Shown in pieces: positions 11,982 to 22,476 of a stretch of 64,000 nucleotides of DNA (positions are counted from its first letter, which is position 1; each line of letters starts with the position of its first letter). The notes under the pieces were generated by a model. It had not been told where the DNA came from and did not search any database. It saw only the letters and a program-made list of their open reading frames with translations. Source of the DNA: Tausonia pullulans (taxonomy: Eukaryota > Basidiomycota > Tremellomycetes > Cystofilobasidiales > Mrakiaceae); the NCBI GenBank assembly GCA_951802195.1, contig OX637620.1, positions 558,001 to 622,000 on the forward strand, in the 5' to 3' direction. The translations under genes and the position numbers were made by a program.

Positions 11982-12053
11982 GCTCCCTAGCCGAATCGAA
12001 CGACTGACCTCATCATTACTAGTGACGTGTTATAGCCACTAAACCAAGGGAGC
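11982..12053 (-). tRNA. tRNA-Thr (anticodon AGU), no intron
   Basis: The minus strand folds into a full 72-base cloverleaf. The acceptor GCTCCCT pairs perfectly with AGGGAGC. The D arm is GTT-loop-AAC. The anticodon stem CGTCA pairs with TGATG with one G-T wobble and carries loop CTAGTAA, so the anticodon is AGT at positions 34-36. The variable loop is AGGTC. The T stem AGTCG/CGGCT has loop TTCGATT. A34 would be edited to inosine and read ACU, ACC and ACA. CCA is not encoded, as expected for a nuclear eukaryotic gene. Confidence 0.93.
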
Positions 12054-13492
12054 GATACATGACTCTTTACACCGTCTATATAGATATACAACCAAAAATT
12101 GCCTCCGGCCCTCCGTCATCGAACGTCAGGGATCGACACCGTCGCCGCCGAGGGCGATCTTCTTCTTCCACTGCATCTTTGTAGCCTAGACATGGCGACT
12201 CGTCCGGAGGCGGAGGTACAGCAAGAACGCAGCCCTCGACCCTGTCAATGACGAGGAGATCCACAAGACCGCGTCTACGATCCGGCAGACACATTGGCAG
12301 TCGAGAACGAGGTGGATGGCTGGCAGTGGCCAGATGGATGGGACTGCGATCGGCGCCGACGTCGATCCTGGGTGAAAAGCAGGTCAAGGCAGGTGAAATA
12401 TGGCTTGTCCATAGCCACTGCTTGATGTAGCTGGACATCTTAATATCTTACCTTTTCTAATTGGCATATGTCCATAACCCCTCTCTTGCTCTCCTTCCAC
12501 CTCTTCTTTCATTTTCGCTCTCCCCCTATCTAGATATGACTCGCTATCGCTCATATGGTTGCTTCGTCCTCTACGATTAACTCATGGCTTAGATAACATA
12601 AAATTCGTTTACTAGAGGGTCAGTTTCCCTCTCTCTTAGAAAAACGTAGAAAGCTTCCCAGTTCTGTATTTCCCCCATTCCTCCTCCTTCTTGTACTCTC
12701 CTATTTCGTACTCCTTTCCCTCCCGCCTAGCTATATTCTCTTCCCTTCATCTCTCTCTCTCTGCTTCTTATCATGTCACGTTGTTCTCTATGCTTGATCA
12801 TTTATGCATAAAAAGATTCTATGATCCGTTGGGTGGCACAGCTGACGAGTTCAAGCGCATCCTAGATTTCGGGGCCAGTCGCAGCGAGGCGTCCCAACAG
12901 TCGTCGATGCCACCACATAATCGTATCTTCAGACAGGTAGCCAGTCGTCTTTGCGCAAGGCGATAAGAAATGAGGTTTACCAACGATATGTACTGCGGCA
13001 GAAACGGTCGTCAGTGCAGATAATACAGCAGCACAGGTGCCCGGTCAGGGATCAACAAAGGACCCGGCAGTGCACGGCGACTCACGCACAGTGACGTACA
13101 GAGGACTCGCAGATCTCGGTATTGGCATGGAAGTCGCAGCAGTGCATTTCCAACGCTCATTATCGGCCTCTGCTTGTGGCCACTCCCGAATTCTGGGCCA
13201 GGAAGTAGCGCAGAGGCTTAACGAACAGGGGCAAACGGCTGCGGTCACAAGCGAGCAGATCTACCTGCTATACATGGCATTGAGATCACCGCCGGACAAA
13301 ATAGGTAGCCGTGTGGCGAGAGCCTGCAGGACGCTGTCCCGAGCTGCTCTCACCTTGAAATGGAAAATGATGAGGATAAGTGATTCATTATCATGAGGAG
13401 ACGAGCACAAGAATCAAATAGAAGACTAAATGTACACAAGTCGACGCAGGCAAGGCAAAGGTAGATCGAGGTCGCATCGGCGACGACAAGAT
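12054..13492. other. Gene-free stretch with an AT-rich island next to the tRNA
   Basis: From about 12430 to 12850 the base composition shifts to AT- and pyrimidine-rich sequence, unlike the rest of the window. Small fragments with coding-like composition occur near 12250-12425 (for example VYDPADTLAVENEVDGW in one plus frame), but they stop quickly. tRNA flanks are frequent insertion sites for retroelements, so an old degraded insertion is possible, but I found no terminal repeat pair, target duplication or element protein. No gene is called. Confidence 0.4.
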
Positions 13493-16400
13493 TTAGAGAT
13501 CGAAGGCGTCCGACTTCCAGCCGTCGCGAAGGCTCTCCCTCTGCTGCTGGTCCTTAACTGTGAGGCCGAGCTTCGAAACTTCACGCTCTGCGTCGATCTT
13601 CACCTGGCGGCCCTCGCGAGTGCCTCCGTTGGCGGCGGCCTGAGCCTTATCGAGCGCGGCGCGACGCTTCCTCTGCGCAGGAGAGACGGCCTTGCCGGGG
13701 AACATCATCTCGTCGACGCCAATCTGAAGAAGATACTCGCCACGGCGGCCGTGCTGGGAGCGCGAGGAACGGATTAGCGTCGGAATTTCATAAGAGGAAA
13801 TAGGATCGCTCGCTCACCTTGACGATGCCCTTCTGGGTGACCCTGGATGTGCTTGTCGACGAGAAGACCGCCGGACTGAAGATGGCCTTCAGATAGCTGA
13901 AGGAGGAGAAAGTTAAGGCGAGAATTGAGCGTGAGGCCATATGAGAGGGGAGAGAGTAGGAACGATGCACTTGAGAGGGGTAGGCTTCGCGTTTGTGGCG
14001 GCGATGGCGCGCTGCTGGAGGCCGAATAGCTGGAGGTCGGCGTCGCGGAGGTAAGAGGTGATCTGCGACTCGAGCGTGCTCTTGAGATTGGCCTTGATGA
14101 GCGCCGAGACGAAGGGCTTGCAGAGGTAGAGCATCCACGACTTATTCGATTTGATGTGGTACTCGAGATCTGAGATGTCGACATCGACGTTCCGGACGAC
14201 GAAAAACGATTCCCGGTCCTCCTCGCTCGCGTTGTCAAGTACGACGTCGAAGCTGATGCCCTTGCGGTTGAACGCGAGGTCGAGGAGACCCTCGTCTTCG
14301 AAGCTGAGCCAGCCGGACTTCTTGTCGAACCTAGAGGGCGAGAAGATAAAGAGATCGGCGCTTAGTGGGCCAGTTGGAAGGAGATGGCAACCGACTCACC
14401 AGTACGCGATGTCCTCGGCGGAAAATTTGAGGCCCTCCACGCGAAGGCGGATCGAGGCGTCAAAGTCGGCAGCAAAGGCGGCGTAGCCTGAAAGCAGGAA
14501 GAGAGAGGAAGGCAAGTCAGCACGAAGGTGATGGACGCTCAAGGGAGGAGGCAACTCGCCCTGACTGAGGACGAGATCCTGCTTGTTGACGAGCCGAATC
14601 GTTGAGGGGATGAAGGACGCCGACTCGAAGGAGATGTCGTCGATGACAAAGTCGACGGCCTCGGACTTGAATTCGGTGCGAGGGGCGGGAATCTCTTTGA
14701 TAAGAGCGACCGCGCGAGGTAGGACGACGTCGATAAAGTCACGCCAAAGACCAGCGCTCTCGGCCCGGAGGGCATTGAGGCCCGTCTTTCCGGCATGGAT
14801 GAGCTCGTCAGAGAAGTTTTCGATCTTGAGGGCAAGGTCCGACATAGTCGGGTCGTTGGCAAGGGCACTGCCGAACGAGGTAAGGTTCCGGAGGAGCTCG
14901 TCGAGGTCCTTCTTGTATCGGTCGTCAATCTTAAGCAAGTTTTGCCCGCGGTCCCAGAGGGCCGACGAGCGGCGATAGGCGCGCTGAGTGGTGACGTCTG
15001 CAAGGGTGGGAGTAAAAGAGAGGAAGAACAGAGGTCAGGCACCGATCGCTGAGTGCGGCTGGAGGACCCTATACTCACAGCCCTCGACCTTGAGGCAAGC
15101 TTCGACAAACTTGCCGACGTCCGAGAAGTACGCCTCAAGTTCGTTGTTGGCTTCGATGTCGGCCTTTAGCTTCTTGGCGGCCTCGAGGACCGGATCGAGC
15201 GACTGATGGCCGGCGAACGTCTCGACGAGCTCTTTGCTCTCCGAGAGCGCCTCCTGAATCGGCGTCTGGTCGGCGTCCTCCTTGACCTGCTCCGAGGCCT
15301 TATCGGCGAGGTCTCCCGCCTTAGCGTAGTACTTCTTGATGAGAGAAAGGATGGTGTCGACGGAGGATTGATAGTCCTGTGGAGGGATAAGGAGCAGCGA
15401 GGGTCAGCAGAGAGTTCGGGCGGCGGTGACCACGAGACGGTTACACTAACGCCGTTCGACTGGACATCCTTGATGACGGCCTTGAGCTTTTCGAAGAGCT
15501 TGTCTTTCGCTTCGTCTTCTCCTGAGATTTTATCCTCGAAATACTACGAGGGAAGAAAAGAGTCACGTGTGAGCGAGAAAAAAGGGTAATCGAGACAGCG
15601 AGCAACCGCGCACCTTTCCGAGATCCTCGAACTTGTCCATCAGATCCTCGCGAGCCTCACCCTGGATTCGTCCCGAAGCAAGACCTTTAGAAACCTTCTT
15701 GCCCTTGCGCTTCGCATCCTCGAGATTGATTGGCTTGTCGTCACTCCCTGTCTCGCGCGCCTTCTTCTCGAGCTGGGACGCCTTGTCGGCGACCTCTGCG
15801 GAGGCATCGGCGATGATGGAAGCACCAAGCGAGACTCCCTGGTTGATAATGAGCCGGAACTGAGGTGAGGTGACGAAGAGCTGAAGAATCTTCTGCAGGC
15901 TGGCGACGGCAGCCTTAGAGTCCCGGTTCAACTCCTTTTGATTCACAAGCGTCGATGACGAGGGTTCGAGCACATGTCCACCGGTGGTCGGAGGCTCGAC
16001 CTCAGTAACCTGGTAAATAATGCTCTGGATCTTGTTGTCGCCTGATGATGTGGGAAGAAGAGAATTAGTGACCGGCAGATGGGAATTCCACCAGGGCGAC
16101 TGTAGCGGGAAACGAAACCTTCCCCTCCCCCCGGCCGTACGGCGTTCGGCCTCATTCCCTTCTCACCCCGAGTCAGGCCGATCCACTCACCGTTCTTCTC
16201 GTCTCCGGCAGCCTTGATTGCGGCAAGGACCTCCTTGAACGCGCGGACGACCCTGGCTCCGTCCTCGCTGAGCCGGCCCGTCCGGCCACGGGAGCCTTCC
16301 GCAAGGACGTCAGACTCAAGGGCATGGTCGATGAGCTTGTCGAGCTGCTGCTGCGAGGGGAGTTTACCGGCCTGATATGGAGAGAAGGGAAAATGAAAGA

Positions 16401-16615
16401 AATGAGGGAAGGAGCAGGAATTTAGCAATGAGCTGGAGGGCGATAAAACTGTGGCGAGATCCGAGATGGCGGGTGGCGTGATGGGGAGTGCGTACCTTGA
16501 GGGCTCCGAGAGCCCTCGAGAGAGAGAAGGCGATCTCCTGGGCTTGGCTCGCGGCCTGGTTCGCGGTATGCTGAACGTGCTGGGGAAGGAGAGGGGTGCG
16601 CTCGGATGATGACAT
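13493..16615 (-). CDS. HAM1-like domain protein (fungal HAM1_N/HAM1_C family)
   Basis: Large, mostly helical cytosolic protein of about 850-900 residues in a fungus-specific family whose biochemical role is not established. It is unrelated to the HAM1 inosine triphosphatase. The N-terminus MSSSERTPLLPQHVQHT is followed by helices with charged Lys/Glu/Asp stretches (KLPSQQQLDKLIDHALESD, LEKKARETGSDDKPIN). The middle contains LWDRGQNLLKIDDRYKKD. The C-terminal domain contains GISFDVVLDNASEEDRES, DVDISDLEYHIKSNKSW and LLQIGVDEMMFPGKAVSP. The ATG at 16613-16615 gives the first methionine, and TAA ends at 13493. There are at least ten exons. It is divergent from the NAD(P)HX dehydratase gene, with 654 bases between start codons. 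Confidence 0.75.
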
Positions 16616-17269
16616 GGTCTGGGGAAAGGGAGACAGAGGTGGATGTGGTTGGGGGGAAGGAAGGAAGATGAGGGAACGCGGCCGGAAGTGGGCCTCGCGA
16701 GCCAAGTCAAGTGCCATCAGCGCTCGTCATGACGTAGTCCTATGTCTGCCCTCTTTTCCCTTGATCTCGCCTTATTTCCTTCCTCGATTCGGCAGCTGAT
16801 GAGGAATGGGATGGGCCTCGGCTTCGCACCACCGGCGACGCAAGAACCACGTCGTCCTTTCCCTCTCTCGCTTGCTCGAAGCGAGAGTCATGAGGGAATT
16901 TTCAGTCCGCAAGCTTGCTTGATGGGATGTTTCCGGGTCTTCCATGTATGACGCTGCTCTCTTGCTCTCGATACGCCCTCCAGGAGTCCTGATGCCGGCG
17001 CTGGGAAGAGGCGACGGAGGCAAAGTTCAAAGAAAGAGAACATAAGGACAGGGTGCATGTGTATTGTTTGTGCCTGATACTCGAGATGAGATGGCCGAGG
17101 CGACGACATGAGAGAACGGACCTGGCCGTCTTTCTTGAGCGAGCACGAGACGGCAAGAAACCAGCTGTCTCTTCCGCCCTTTACTGTCCCTCGACAACCA
17201 CCCTCATACGACTCCGCCGCCATCACGATCTCTCTCTTCTCACGTGCTACCCGCTACGCCTTCCGAGCC
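16616..17269. promoter_or_regulatory. Divergent promoter region (HAM1-like / NAD(P)HX dehydratase)
   Basis: Intergenic region between two head-to-head genes. It contains pyrimidine-rich blocks close to both start codons and no convincing coding exon. No named binding site was recognised. Confidence 0.5.
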
Positions 17270-18992
17270 ATGTCCTCATCCTCTGGATCGTCATCATCCC
17301 ATCGCGACGTCATTGCCCAGGCCAAGCGGGTGCGTCTCGAGAGCTCGCTCACCTCGCTCGCCTCTAATGAGCTGACCCCGACCTTCCGTTGTCGTCCTTA
17401 CTAGTTCATCCCTCCGCTCTCCGCCAAACTTCACAAAGGCCAGGCTGGTGAGCAAACCGACTCAATACTACCAACTTGTCTATCCTCGCTCACCCATCCA
17501 TTCTAAGGCCGTGTCGGCGTCGTTGGCGGCTCGGCTGACTACACCGGCGCTCCATACTTCTCGTCCATGGCGTCGATGCGCATCGGGGCGGATCTCGCTC
17601 ATGTCATCTGCGAGCCTACGGCGGGAGCGGTGATCAAGACTTACTCTCCTGGTGAGCGACGGTAGAACTGAGGCTGGATCAAAAAGAAGAGTGGAAAATC
17701 CGCCTGACTGCTAACCGATGACGTTCTCGTCTCGTCGCGCGTTCTGTATCGTTTCCTGTCCTGTTATACGCGTCTCTTCCGACCTAGACCTCATCGTCCA
17801 CACCATCCTAGACTCTTCCAAGCCACCGACGACCGAGACGCTTACGGAGATTATCAGTCGTCTCCACGTCCTCGTCATCGGACCCGGGCTTGGTCGGGAC
17901 GCCGCGATGCAGGGCTTTGGCAAGAAGTGCCTCGAGGTGGCCAAGTCCCTCGGGAAGTGGGTCGTGCTTGACGCTGAGTGAGTCTGGATTGAAGAGTATG
18001 CGTGTCAGGAGATCCGACCAAATGTACCTCTCCCTTGTGTTGCCCAGCGGTCTCTACGCGGTGAGTGCAAGCAACCCTGTCGAGCGACAATAGCATCTTC
18101 ATGTGCTAACGCTTACTCATCCCCGTCCCTAGGCCACCAACGATCCCGGAATTATCAAGGGATACGAAAAGGCAATTCTCACTCCGAACGTCATGGAGAT
18201 GAAACGCCTGTCCGAGAAGATGGTGAGCGCGTGCGCCGTCAGCCCTCACCCTTCAAATTGTGTTGACCTTTTGCTCTCCCTTCTCTTCTTCAGCAACTCG
18301 ACGGCGGCGATCCTGAGACGCTCTGCGTGCGACTGGCGGCGTCCCTTGGCCATGTCACCATCCTCGAGAAGGGATCAGCAGGTCGGTATAGTTCAGCGCA
18401 ATGTTCCTTACGTAGAGATTCGACTTATGACGCGCCTTGACTCAATCCAGACATAATATCGAACGGCCGACAGGTGCCGTATGTGTCGCATGATGGGAAA
18501 TCCCTGAAGAACGAGACGAAGGGAGGCCTCAAGCGATGTGGTGAGTTGTGATCTCACTAGCTGAGGAGACTCATCTTTGACCCAGCAATTACACGTCTCC
18601 ATCATCTCACAGGCGGACAGGGCGACATACTCAGCGGCACTGTGGGCATTTTCGCTGCTTGGGCAGGTATGTGGGGCGAGGGCGATTACAAGTGAGTCTT
18701 CTGTGCTCAGTGCCACGAGAACCAATGCTGATCCTCCTTGCTTCGTCACAGCGAAATCACCCCTACCCCACCTTCCTCCTCAGAGCCCATCCCCCCACTC
18801 GCCCTCCTCGCCGCCTACGCGGCCTCGACCGTCGCGCGTAACGCCTCCCGCCTCGCGTTTGAGAAATACGGGCGGGCGATGCAGACGAGCGACGTGATGC
18901 TTGAGGTTGGCAGGAGCTTTGAGCAGGTGCTCGGGGAGGACAACGGGAAGGATGAGGAGTCGCCGCTTGCTAGGAAGGAGGCGATGCTCTGA
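17270..18992 (+). CDS. NAXD: ATP-dependent (S)-NAD(P)H-hydrate dehydratase
   Basis: Metabolite repair enzyme that converts hydrated NADH or NADPH back to the active cofactor with ATP or ADP. It belongs to the ribokinase-like YjeF C-terminal fold. The ATG at 17270 starts [19 protein letters not shown]. Conserved blocks follow across about eight exons: [86 protein letters not shown], and the nucleotide-binding signature [18 protein letters not shown] with the catalytic Asp. It ends at TGA 18990-18992. The length (about 340-350 residues) suits a stand-alone dehydratase without the epimerase domain. Its 3' end faces the GH5 gene at a distance of 101 bases. Confidence 0.92.
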
Positions 18993-19093
18993 AGAACGCG
19001 GATGACATCATGACGTTCTGTGAACGCGCACGAAAGATATAGAAAGAGAAACGTTTGCGTTGTACTTGGAAATACAAGACGACGAGAAGGGAT

Positions 19094-21263
19094 CTAAGTG
19101 AGTGCAAGCCAAATGCAACTAGATGATGACAGAAGAACGATGAGGAGCGTCACCCTACTATGGAGGGATGGCATGACTGATGAGGATCTTGCCGGAGCGG
19201 TGTAGGCAAAGCCGGCGTCGATGCAGCCATCGTCGAGAACGGGGAACGCGAGGAGGGAGCTGTTGCTAAGGTCGCGGGGTATGTAGCCCATTTGGAGACC
19301 GTATTGGTAGGACCAGGTGTCGATGTCATCTTAGAACCGAGGAAGCGAGATAAGTCAGGTCAGCTGGCAAAGGGCAGCTCACCGGGCTCAGGCTCACATT
19401 CTGTCTTCCAGGTCCAGAAGTAGAATCCCTGGAGCGGCTGGCCCTCAGCGTTTGGCGAATACGCGGCGAGCTGAGCCTCGAAGAGGGTCCGTAACCAGGT
19501 CCGTTTGTCCTGAGTAAGCCGGTTAGAGGAGCTAAGGGTTCCGGGCTCGAGGCCCGTCTCGAGCGACCACTTGAGGTGAATGATCGACTTTCAGCGGCGG
19601 AGTTCCCCCTGCAGGGGAAATAAGTGAGAGACGAAGCGCACCTCTCCAACGATCATGTTTGGGAGATTTGTTGCGTTCATTTTGAGGGCTCGGCTGACGT
19701 TCTGCTCGGGGGGAGGGAGGAAGAGGCGGGACGTTTAGCGCAGGTCCAGGAGAAGCCGGTGGATACCACCACGCACGCAAACCCTCTGGATGATTTCATC
19801 ATGTGGCAAGTCCTTATTAGGAGAAAAAGCAAAATAACTGTGAAAATCAACAAGAAGCCAATCCGGGGACGCTTTTGCTTTCCTGTTTGTCGGATCGTAA
19901 TTGGCCCAGTAACCGTCAATCCCGTAGAAGGCATCTGGCAGAGTTGGGCCACCCTCAGCACATTGAACATGGCCCGGTTGCGGTTGGGAATAGGGAGCGT
20001 ATGGAGGCGCGGACCATGAAGCACGACTTTCATCCCAGTTGAAGCTGCGTCTCTGACAACGGCGGTTGCGCTCGAGTAGAAGGTCTTGAGCTGGGCCATG
20101 GTGAAGTCTTCCGTGAACGGGCGTGGCTCATTAAGGAGCTCAATGCCTGCAGTAGAACATCAACACCGCGCAAGCCGAGATCGGGAAGCAGGGAGAAACC
20201 TAGCTGACCGATGACTACGCCGCCATAGATGGTCTGGGAGAACTCTGTCGTCAGATTCTTGAGGACGGCGATCGATCGCTCCGCGTTAGTTCCATTTGTG
20301 AAAAAGAGCGTTGGACCTTGTATGCGAAAGATAGGCACACCGTCAGAATTGACCTTTCAGTCAAATGATGCGTGTTTCAGTTCCGACCTGTCAACCCCGA
20401 GTTGTCCTGGCCGTTCTGACTTCCCGGAGCGCCGTGGAGATCGATGAGGGCATTCAAACCAAGCTCCTGACACCAGTTAATGGCCTGAATTAGCCAGGGG
20501 TACTGCCCGCTCACGTAGGGCTCGTAATCTAGGAGATCAACGGCCCAGTATCCGACGGGGACTGAAGAGGCAAACAACCTCAGAGTCTGATCGTGGCTGC
20601 CTTCATTGGGGAGCCGGGCACGCACTTACTTCGGACATGAGTGAGTCCAGCTGCCTTGATGTTCACAAAGTCCTCGCGGGTAAAGAAGGTGCTGCCAAAA
20701 AGGTGGTGTCAGCTCAGTGGATCGAAGCGTCGTCGTTAAAGAACGAATGCACCTCCAGTGCCGCTGAAGTGCTCGCAAGCAAGCCGTTTTACCGAGGATG
20801 TTGCACAAGCTCCACTCATCGATCCCCCCAGAATTGTACAGATTTGGTGTGATCCTATGAACGGATCGAAAGCGGTGCGGAAGTATGCGCCGTGCAAGAA
20901 GGCGTTAGCGCACTGCCCTCGGCGCGTCGCCCCAGGGAGGCCACCGACCATGGCTCCGTGAGCAACCAGCCGCCTGTATATTCGAGTCAGCAGCTGCTAT
21001 TTTGCAAAAGAGGAAGACTCAGGTGACACACCGATATTGACTCCACGGATAGTGGAAGGCACGGCGACACCGGATCTTTTCGCCAAGACCGGCCCTCCTG
21101 CACCTCCGTCATCGACCCATCCTCGCCTCCTCAAGTCGTCAAAGTCGTTGCTGTTGCCTTGAGAAGGTAAAAGAGGGCGGACGAGAGGGAGAGATACCAG
21201 GAAGAGGAGAAGGAGGAAGAAGACCTGGGTGGGTGGCAGCCAACTAGAGGACTGAAGGCGCAT
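19094..21263 (-). CDS. EXG1: GH5 glucan exo-1,3-beta-glucosidase, secreted
   Basis: Cell wall enzyme that releases glucose from beta-1,3-glucan. The start at 21263 gives a signal peptide (MRLQSSSWLPPTQVFFLLLL onward). A Ser/Asp-rich stretch comes next, then the family core: GVNIGGWLLTEPW, ITPNLYNSGGIDEWSLCNIL, FVNIKAAGLTHVRIPVGYWA, GLNALIDLHGAPGSQNG and IELLNEPRPF, in which the Glu of NEP is the acid/base. Then come HDAFYGIDGYW, VDFHSYFAFSP, MIVGEWSLETG, in which the Glu of GEW is the nucleophile, and GFYFWTWKTE. The raw frames look broken, but each break is a short intron with good splice signals, so the gene appears intact. The C-terminus is hydrophobic (LLIVLLSSSSCIWLALT), possibly a GPI signal. 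TAG ends at 19094. Confidence 0.88.
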
Positions 21264-21652
21264 GCAAGGGAGTGGGCAAGGTAAGCGGAGCAAGTGGAGG
21301 TTGGTCGGAGGAAGGCGAAAGCGCAAGCGCCGCGCTGAAGGTTGTCCCAATCCGCAGTCAAAATATCGATGACGGTGCTGCAGCCTACGACGCGAGAGAG
21401 AAAGGGAAGCCAAGTGATTCCAACGAGAAGGGCAGGCAGAGAGATAGGCCGCTGCACAAGCCTGCGCGAGTCAGACAGGAACAGGCAAAGTCATCAAGAG
21501 GCAGTCGAGCGAGAGATGAAAAGAAGGAGAGAGAGAGGCTCACGCAAAGAAGAGAGGGATAATCAAAGATATAAAAAGGGAAGAGAGACGAGCTGAAGAA
21601 TGAAGGTCTGCAAGGGCCAATGACTATGAGTGAATTGAGGCAACAGGGCGGC
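21264..21652. other. Upstream region of the GH5 gene
   Basis: Presumed promoter of the minus-strand GH5 gene. It is purine-rich on the plus strand near 21470-21600, with AGAGAG runs. No separate gene is readable. Confidence 0.45.
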
Positions 21653-22476
21653 TCAGGCGAGGTCGATGATTACCTCGGTCTCCGGCTCGCGCTTGGCCTT
21701 TTCTTCTACTCGGGATCAATGGATAAGCTGATCTTCTGGGGACATGGCAACAGCGACGCACCCTCTTCTCCTTCAGCTGGATCTGCTTCTCGGTCAGCTC
21801 GCGCTGAAGTAACGAAAAGATAAACCATGATATTTCGCACAATCCACAGGAGGACATATTCCACTTGACCGTACGTATTTCCTTGTCGCTGCTTCCTCCG
21901 AGTCCGAGAGCTCAAGGAGTTCTTCGGATTAGGCCGCTCGTGCTTCTTCGAGTTCGACGGGCCAGCAACCCAGATGAGGAGTTGTTGGCCCGGTTCGGGG
22001 CAGCGGCTGAGATGGATCGGTTGGGCTGGTCAGACCAGATGAAGGGCGAAAGAAGTCTGCTAAAGGAGGAGTACGGATGCCGATGGGCGGGATCTCCATC
22101 GCCTGGAAGACTCTACGAATCCGGCCTGAAAACCGCGCCAGGATCCATGGTGAGTGCGCCACTTGTCAACCGAGAGAGAGCTTGAGCGCACAAATGAGCT
22201 CGAAGGTGATCCAAAGGGCGCTCATCCGGTCAATGTAGCGCATGTTGACCGAGTAAGAAGAAACGGGAGCCCTGCTAGTGTCGAGCGCGGTCTGCTGAGT
22301 GAAATAAAGTCCCAGAAGAACGGCCAGGTCAAAATAAGTGCCTCATCATAAATTTCCTGAGGATGCGCGCGAACCTGCGCCATCTTGCTCTTCTTCTTCT
22401 TGAGCCTGTGGATGGACGCCGTGTTGGAGGTGAGAGCGAGAGACAAGATCCCCGCGATCATTGAAGCCGGTGGCAT
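21653..22476 (-). CDS. Unidentified small membrane protein, gene model incomplete
   Basis: Several minus-strand segments look like exons but the model is not secure. One begins with ATG at 22476: MPPASMIAGILSLALTSN, with a possible helix, then IHRLKKKKSKMAQ. A second, at about 22350-22215, reads YFDLAVLLGLYFTQQTALD, then SYSVNMRYIDRMSALWITF and ELICALK. After an intron, a third reads GRIRRVFQAMEIPPIG with a proline-rich tail (TAA near 21929). A fourth, at about 21885-21653, reads VEYVLLWIVRNIMVYLFVTS, then an acidic end with KREPETEVIIDLA and a stop at 21653. Alternating hydrophobic and charged segments suggest two to four membrane spans. I do not recognise the family. It could be a decaying gene. 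Confidence 0.3.

Noticed and set aside
12054-13000. Solo LTR or retroelement behind the tRNA
   Set aside because: No terminal repeat pair, target-site duplication, primer-binding site or element protein was found; only composition is suggestive.
19094-21263. Apparent frameshifts and stops in the GH5 glucanase
   Set aside because: Every break coincides with a short intron with good donor and acceptor sites; after splicing the protein matches the family throughout, including both catalytic Glu residues.
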